Positions 60,888-64,000 of a DNA stretch of 64,000 nucleotides are shown here, piece after piece. The position numbers were made by a program, and so were the translations under genes. Under the pieces are notes generated by a model. It was not told the origin of the DNA and made no database searches. It saw only the letters and a list, made by a program, of their open reading frames with translations. The DNA lies in the NCBI RefSeq assembly GCF_002356555.2, contig NZ_AP017372.2, positions 310,001-374,000 on the forward strand, read 5' to 3'. The DNA comes from Halorhodospira halochloris (GTDB lineage: Bacteria; Pseudomonadota; Gammaproteobacteria; Nitrococcales; Halorhodospiraceae). Every line of letters begins with the position of its first letter. The stretch's first letter is position 1.

Positions 60888-62210
60888 TTATCGATTTTGG
60901 ATATGCTTGTTAAGTAAATGAGGGTCATGCCTCATAAGAACATCCAAGTCCTGTTCAGTATTGCTTGCTGAATATGTAGGCAGCCCAACCAAGTCAATCT
61001 TTTTGGCGTGGCTATACCGCAAATACTCACGGTAAATTTCTAATGCGCTTTCTTTTCGTAGTTCTCCAGGTTTTCGCTGTTCACGGATATGCTCAGGACA
61101 GTTTGTAAGTATAATACGGCTTGGTTTGGGAGCGAAAAAAGTGGCGACTCGACTTAGGGAAGAGTACGCTAGCGGCATGTTTGACCTGAGCCCAAAAAAA
61201 TTGAAATCAACAAAAAAACGGTCAAGCAGTAAGTGTTTTTTTCGGCTCCGCAACGCAAACACAAAAAAGAAATGAATCAGCGCAGTTATGCTAACAAGCC
61301 CGGAAAGCCGTTCTTCAGCAATATTCTTTTTTATTTCCAGCCTTTTCATTTTTGACCTTACAAAAAACTTTGTGACAAAATTCCTGCGATAAAGGTCTTT
61401 AAACTTATAAATGAGAAACGCATTTCCAAAATTTTCTTTCAATGCAAATATTAAAGCGGTCTTTCCGCTGCCGTCCGGCCCAGCAATAACAGTCGTACGC
61501 CTTTTAAATAGAAACTTACGTCTTTTTTTGTGTATGTAAGATTTTGCCGAGTGAAGCCAATCCTTTTCGGGCGTTACATTTGCGTCTTGCAGGTACTTTA
61601 TTGCTTTATTGTTTTGGTCTTCACTGATGCTCCCACTAAGGGCTTGGTCGACAATGCCTAAAATTAGTTGTGCCTGTTTTGTTTTTAACTTCTCGAGATC
61701 GGTTTTATATCTCTGAAGGCGAGCTATTACTTCAGGTGAGCTTATGTCTTTGTTTTTGTGGAAAAGATGCGTAATGTATAAAAGAGATCCAATATTTGTG
61801 TCTAAAGATGAGTTGCTCTGAGAGTTAACGTTAATATGTTTCAATAACTCTTGGGTTCTAACATAAAGCAAAGCGCCATATGATGATTTCTTAACCTCAA
61901 CTTTTGACCATACATCAATATCTACGCTTGCCTCAAGCTTGCGGAGAGTAATTTTGGTCTTGCTATTTTTGCTGTAACAGACGTCTATTAGGCACGCATG
62001 TCTCTTTGCTTCCTTAAAAATACACTCTATAAAATTAATCTCGTGCCGCGGATCAACAATCAGATCATAGTCACCGGTTTCAGCCTCTTCTGCGGTTAGT
62101 GGCTTATATCTGAGTAACGAAACATGCTTAAGATTGCTGTCCAAAGCGGCTCTAAGGATGCTAACTGGGTGATCAGCCGATGATGTAAGGTGCTGTGTGT
62201 TGTGATTCAT
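60888..62210 (-). CDS. Thymidylate-kinase-like P-loop protein
   Basis: 440 aa. Residues about 1-130 resemble a nucleotidyltransferase/sugar-substrate domain (DYDLIVDPRHEINFI, EASVDIDVW); a P-loop follows (VIAGPDGSGKTALIF), then LLLDRFFVDFNFFG and LTNCPEHIREQRKPGE as in dTMP-kinase folds. Similar two-domain kinases occur in surface-glycan clusters; substrate unknown. Markedly more AT-rich than the housekeeping genes. Confidence 0.7.
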   Translation of the reverse strand: MNHNTQHLTSSADHPVSILRAALDSNLKHVSLLRYKPLTAEEAETGDYDLIVDPRHEINFIECIFKEAKRHACLIDVCYSKNSKTKITLRKLEASVDIDVWSKVEVKKSSYGALLYVRTQELLKHINVNSQSNSSLDTNIGSLLYITHLFHKNKDISSPEVIARLQRYKTDLEKLKTKQAQLILGIVDQALSGSISEDQNNKAIKYLQDANVTPEKDWLHSAKSYIHKKRRKFLFKRRTTVIAGPDGSGKTALIFALKENFGNAFLIYKFKDLYRRNFVTKFFVRSKMKRLEIKKNIAEERLSGLVSITALIHFFFVFALRSRKKHLLLDRFFVDFNFFGLRSNMPLAYSSLSRVATFFAPKPSRIILTNCPEHIREQRKPGELRKESALEIYREYLRYSHAKKIDLVGLPTYSASNTEQDLDVLMRHDPHLLNKHIQNR

Positions 62211-62353
62211 ATTTATTCCATCGCAGAGCTACATCATGGATATTTTTATAAAATGTTGAAAGCATCTAATTTTATGGGCCATGAACGTCTGTTGTATGTT
62301 TAATTATTACATGCGGTTCACGAGCTGAGTGTAATAAAAGTACTCTCTAATTG

Positions 62354-63454
62354 TCAAAGGTGTGCAAGGGTCCATCTTTTTATTCGTTCTAGTTTGTGGA
62401 TTAGATTGCTCTCCTCGGGTGAGGTTTCGCGTCCCCAGCCATTGATTATGTGTGAAAACAGTTCGCAACTAAAAATTTTTACTGCGGTAACGATGTCAAG
62501 CTGGGGTCGTTTGGAATCGATAAAACTTGATGCCAGACGCTCGGAAGAAATCCAAAAGTCTTTTAGTTTTGCTTGGCTGATTTTCTGTTTGCTGCGAGTT
62601 TCTCTATAGTATAAATACATTATGTCAAAGACATGGGATCTGTAACAGGAATGCTCCCAATCTATGAAGCGAGGCCTCCCTGAGAATAGCAGTATGTTCT
62701 TTGTGCTTAAATCTCCGTGGGAAAATACCTTTTCAATTTTGGCGTCTTCTAGGCTTCTATATACTTCATTGTACCAATGGCCATAGTCCAAGACTTTTTT
62801 GTTGTTGGCCGATAACTCTATTAGCATATCATATATATGGTTCGGGCTGTGTAATATCTTTTGGGGTGAGCAAACACCTTGCGAGGTGATTTTTTGGAGT
62901 TTAGCAATAAGCTGGATAACTTCTGATTGGATATGAAAATTCTTGATGATTGAGCTAATCTGGTCGTCAGCCATCTCACCAATATGACATTGTAGGTTAG
63001 CGTCATACCGTAGTTCTGGTATTAGTTTAGCTGATGTAAGTTGTCTCAAACAGCTTGGATCATCTATACTTGATCTTAATGAATCTAAATCTGTGTCTGA
63101 AGATAAAAAACAAACTGCTTTGTTTTCGAAGTCAAAGATAATTCGGCGGCTTTTTGGTTCGCGGACGTATGCAAAAAGGCCGATATCAGGGAGGGTTATA
63201 ATCTTATCTGATGAGTAAAGATCTGCATTAATAAGTGTTTGAGTCAAAATGCATCGTGTAAGTGATGAGTAATGGGCTGCTGTTGGTGTGGCGGCAAAGC
63301 TGGTTGATATACGAGGAATTACCGCTCTTCCGTTGCGGTATGCAAATTTCCAGTCGGCGAAACTATGCTTATTAAGATTGATATAAAAGCCACGCTTTAG
63401 TTTGGCAAAGTTAGCCGAACTGATATTGATCTGATTGTTTGATGTTTGGCTCAT
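62354..63454 (-). CDS. Aminoglycoside-phosphotransferase-fold kinase
   Basis: 366 aa. KVFSHGDLSTKNILLFSG is the catalytic loop (H-G-D-x4-N) and RFIDWEHSCYRS the metal-binding D-x-E/D motif of the APH/choline kinase fold. In this setting it more likely phosphorylates a sugar or alcohol group than a drug. AT-rich; adjacent to the P-loop kinase-like gene. Confidence 0.82.
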   Translation of the reverse strand: MSQTSNNQINISSANFAKLKRGFYINLNKHSFADWKFAYRNGRAVIPRISTSFAATPTAAHYSSLTRCILTQTLINADLYSSDKIITLPDIGLFAYVREPKSRRIIFDFENKAVCFLSSDTDLDSLRSSIDDPSCLRQLTSAKLIPELRYDANLQCHIGEMADDQISSIIKNFHIQSEVIQLIAKLQKITSQGVCSPQKILHSPNHIYDMLIELSANNKKVLDYGHWYNEVYRSLEDAKIEKVFSHGDLSTKNILLFSGRPRFIDWEHSCYRSHVFDIMYLYYRETRSKQKISQAKLKDFWISSERLASSFIDSKRPQLDIVTAVKIFSCELFSHIINGWGRETSPEESNLIHKLERIKRWTLAHL

Positions 63455-63482
63455 GGTTCACGTTCATGCATCATTTAAGCAA

Positions 63483-64000
63483 TCAATGTGTATGTTCGCA
63501 TTGGTTCTTAGCATAGTAATCTCGCAGTTTGCTGCCAATGTAAAAGCTAGCCAAGCAAACACCGACGAAGAAGAAGACTGTTCGGCCGAATGATTGGTGA
63601 ACCCTGACTGTAGCTAGTAGCATGATGGCAAGAGAGGTGGCCGAGCTAATCGCAAATATCGCTGGAAATGCGGCTCGGCCGTAGTGCCTAAGTGAGGTTG
63701 CTGCCCATGTAAAGAGCCCAAGATATGTGCCGAAGTATAGTATTGCCCCGATAGCTCCAAGAGCATATAAAACTTCAATATACAGATTATGAAAATGCAC
63801 TTGTCCAGGTCGGGCTTCCTGAACAGGTTCGTAATTCATCTCGGTGCCCCATCCGAGCAGTGGTCGCTCCTTCCACGCCTCTATGCCAACACGCGGGAAC
63901 TCAATTCGGAGAGCAACCGATCTGCTTACTGGATCTTCGGCTGCAGCATCAGGATCAGTCAAATATTGCTGAATAGTTTCAACTGTTTCTATTGCACGAT
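63483..64000 (-). CDS. O-antigen ligase/polymerase (RfaL/Wzy-type), C-terminal part
   Basis: Open to the window edge, so the N-terminus is outside. RVGIEAWKERPLLGWGTEMN then VHFHNLYIEVLYALGAIGAI is the Wzy_C/O-antigen ligase signature (G.G......H.HN.y.e.l...G), followed by three or four membrane segments. Confidence 0.85.
   Translation of the reverse strand, partial: RAIETVETIQQYLTDPDAAAEDPVSRSVALRIEFPRVGIEAWKERPLLGWGTEMNYEPVQEARPGQVHFHNLYIEVLYALGAIGAILYFGTYLGLFTWAATSLRHYGRAAFPAIFAISSATSLAIMLLATVRVHQSFGRTVFFFVGVCLASFYIGSKLRDYYAKNQCEHTH

Overview
The window looks like chromosomal DNA of an anoxygenic purple gammaproteobacterium of the Ectothiorhodospiraceae type. My best guess is a moderate-GC Halorhodospira such as the H. 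halochloris group. This rests on a BchO-type bacteriochlorophyll accessory hydrolase, aerobic-type cobalamin genes (cobB, cobL), a complete glycogen set and gammaproteobacterial housekeeping genes. The species name is inference from gene content and composition, not a database match.

Layout. 0-16 kb: mostly housekeeping. A truncated tricorn-type protease, metK-bchO, gap, a CRP/FNR regulator with an upstream perfect FNR-type box, phr-purC, djlA, then a macrodomain protein and an M20 dipeptidase, then cobB and cobL. 16-33 kb: mixed region with a REP-associated tyrosine transposase (RAYT), a hybrid histidine kinase, envelope and hypothetical proteins, a WD/PQQ-repeat membrane protein, a wrecked nrfA, and a tangle of Rpn-family (PD-(D/E)XK) nuclease genes with palindromic and dispersed repeats, ending at tRNA-Arg(CCU). 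33-46 kb: rhodanese, dedA, glgA and glgB read leftward from a promoter region divergent to glgC-GH57-malQ; glgP faces malQ convergently. 46-58 kb: a graveyard of toxin-antitoxin modules (PIN/Phd, PIN/VapB, PIN/HTH, HigBA, MNT/HEPN, DUF4258/DUF2283, AbiEi-like) cut up and shuffled with Rpn fragments and shared repeats. 58-64 kb: a more AT-rich surface-polysaccharide cluster (sulfotransferase, ParB-like protein, glycosyltransferase, P-loop kinase, APH-type kinase, O-antigen ligase end).

Two patterns stand out. First, the 11-mer GGGACAGGCAC occurs 30 times (about 0.03 expected). All 24 copies inside seven genes lie in the sense orientation, and within each multi-copy gene they are spaced by exact multiples of three, making low-complexity inserts (GQAQ, GTGT or DRH peptides) in glgA, glgB, malQ, cobB and cobL. 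Further copies form a converging cluster just upstream of the RAYT. Second, each Rpn gene that retains its C-terminal module carries a strong internal Shine-Dalgarno plus ATG at the start of that module. Two loci keep only this module as an independent ORF, and a third keeps it open behind a dead nuclease domain. This fits the RpnL/RpnS intragenic antitoxin arrangement and suggests orphan RpnS-like genes.

A third recurrent element is a family of roughly 140-200 bp palindromes (six copies) at gene borders; their arms differ between copies yet stay self-complementary. Several genes carry single-base frameshifts (outer-membrane protein, PIN toxin, HigB-like toxin, an Rpn gene). Some could be sequencing errors.
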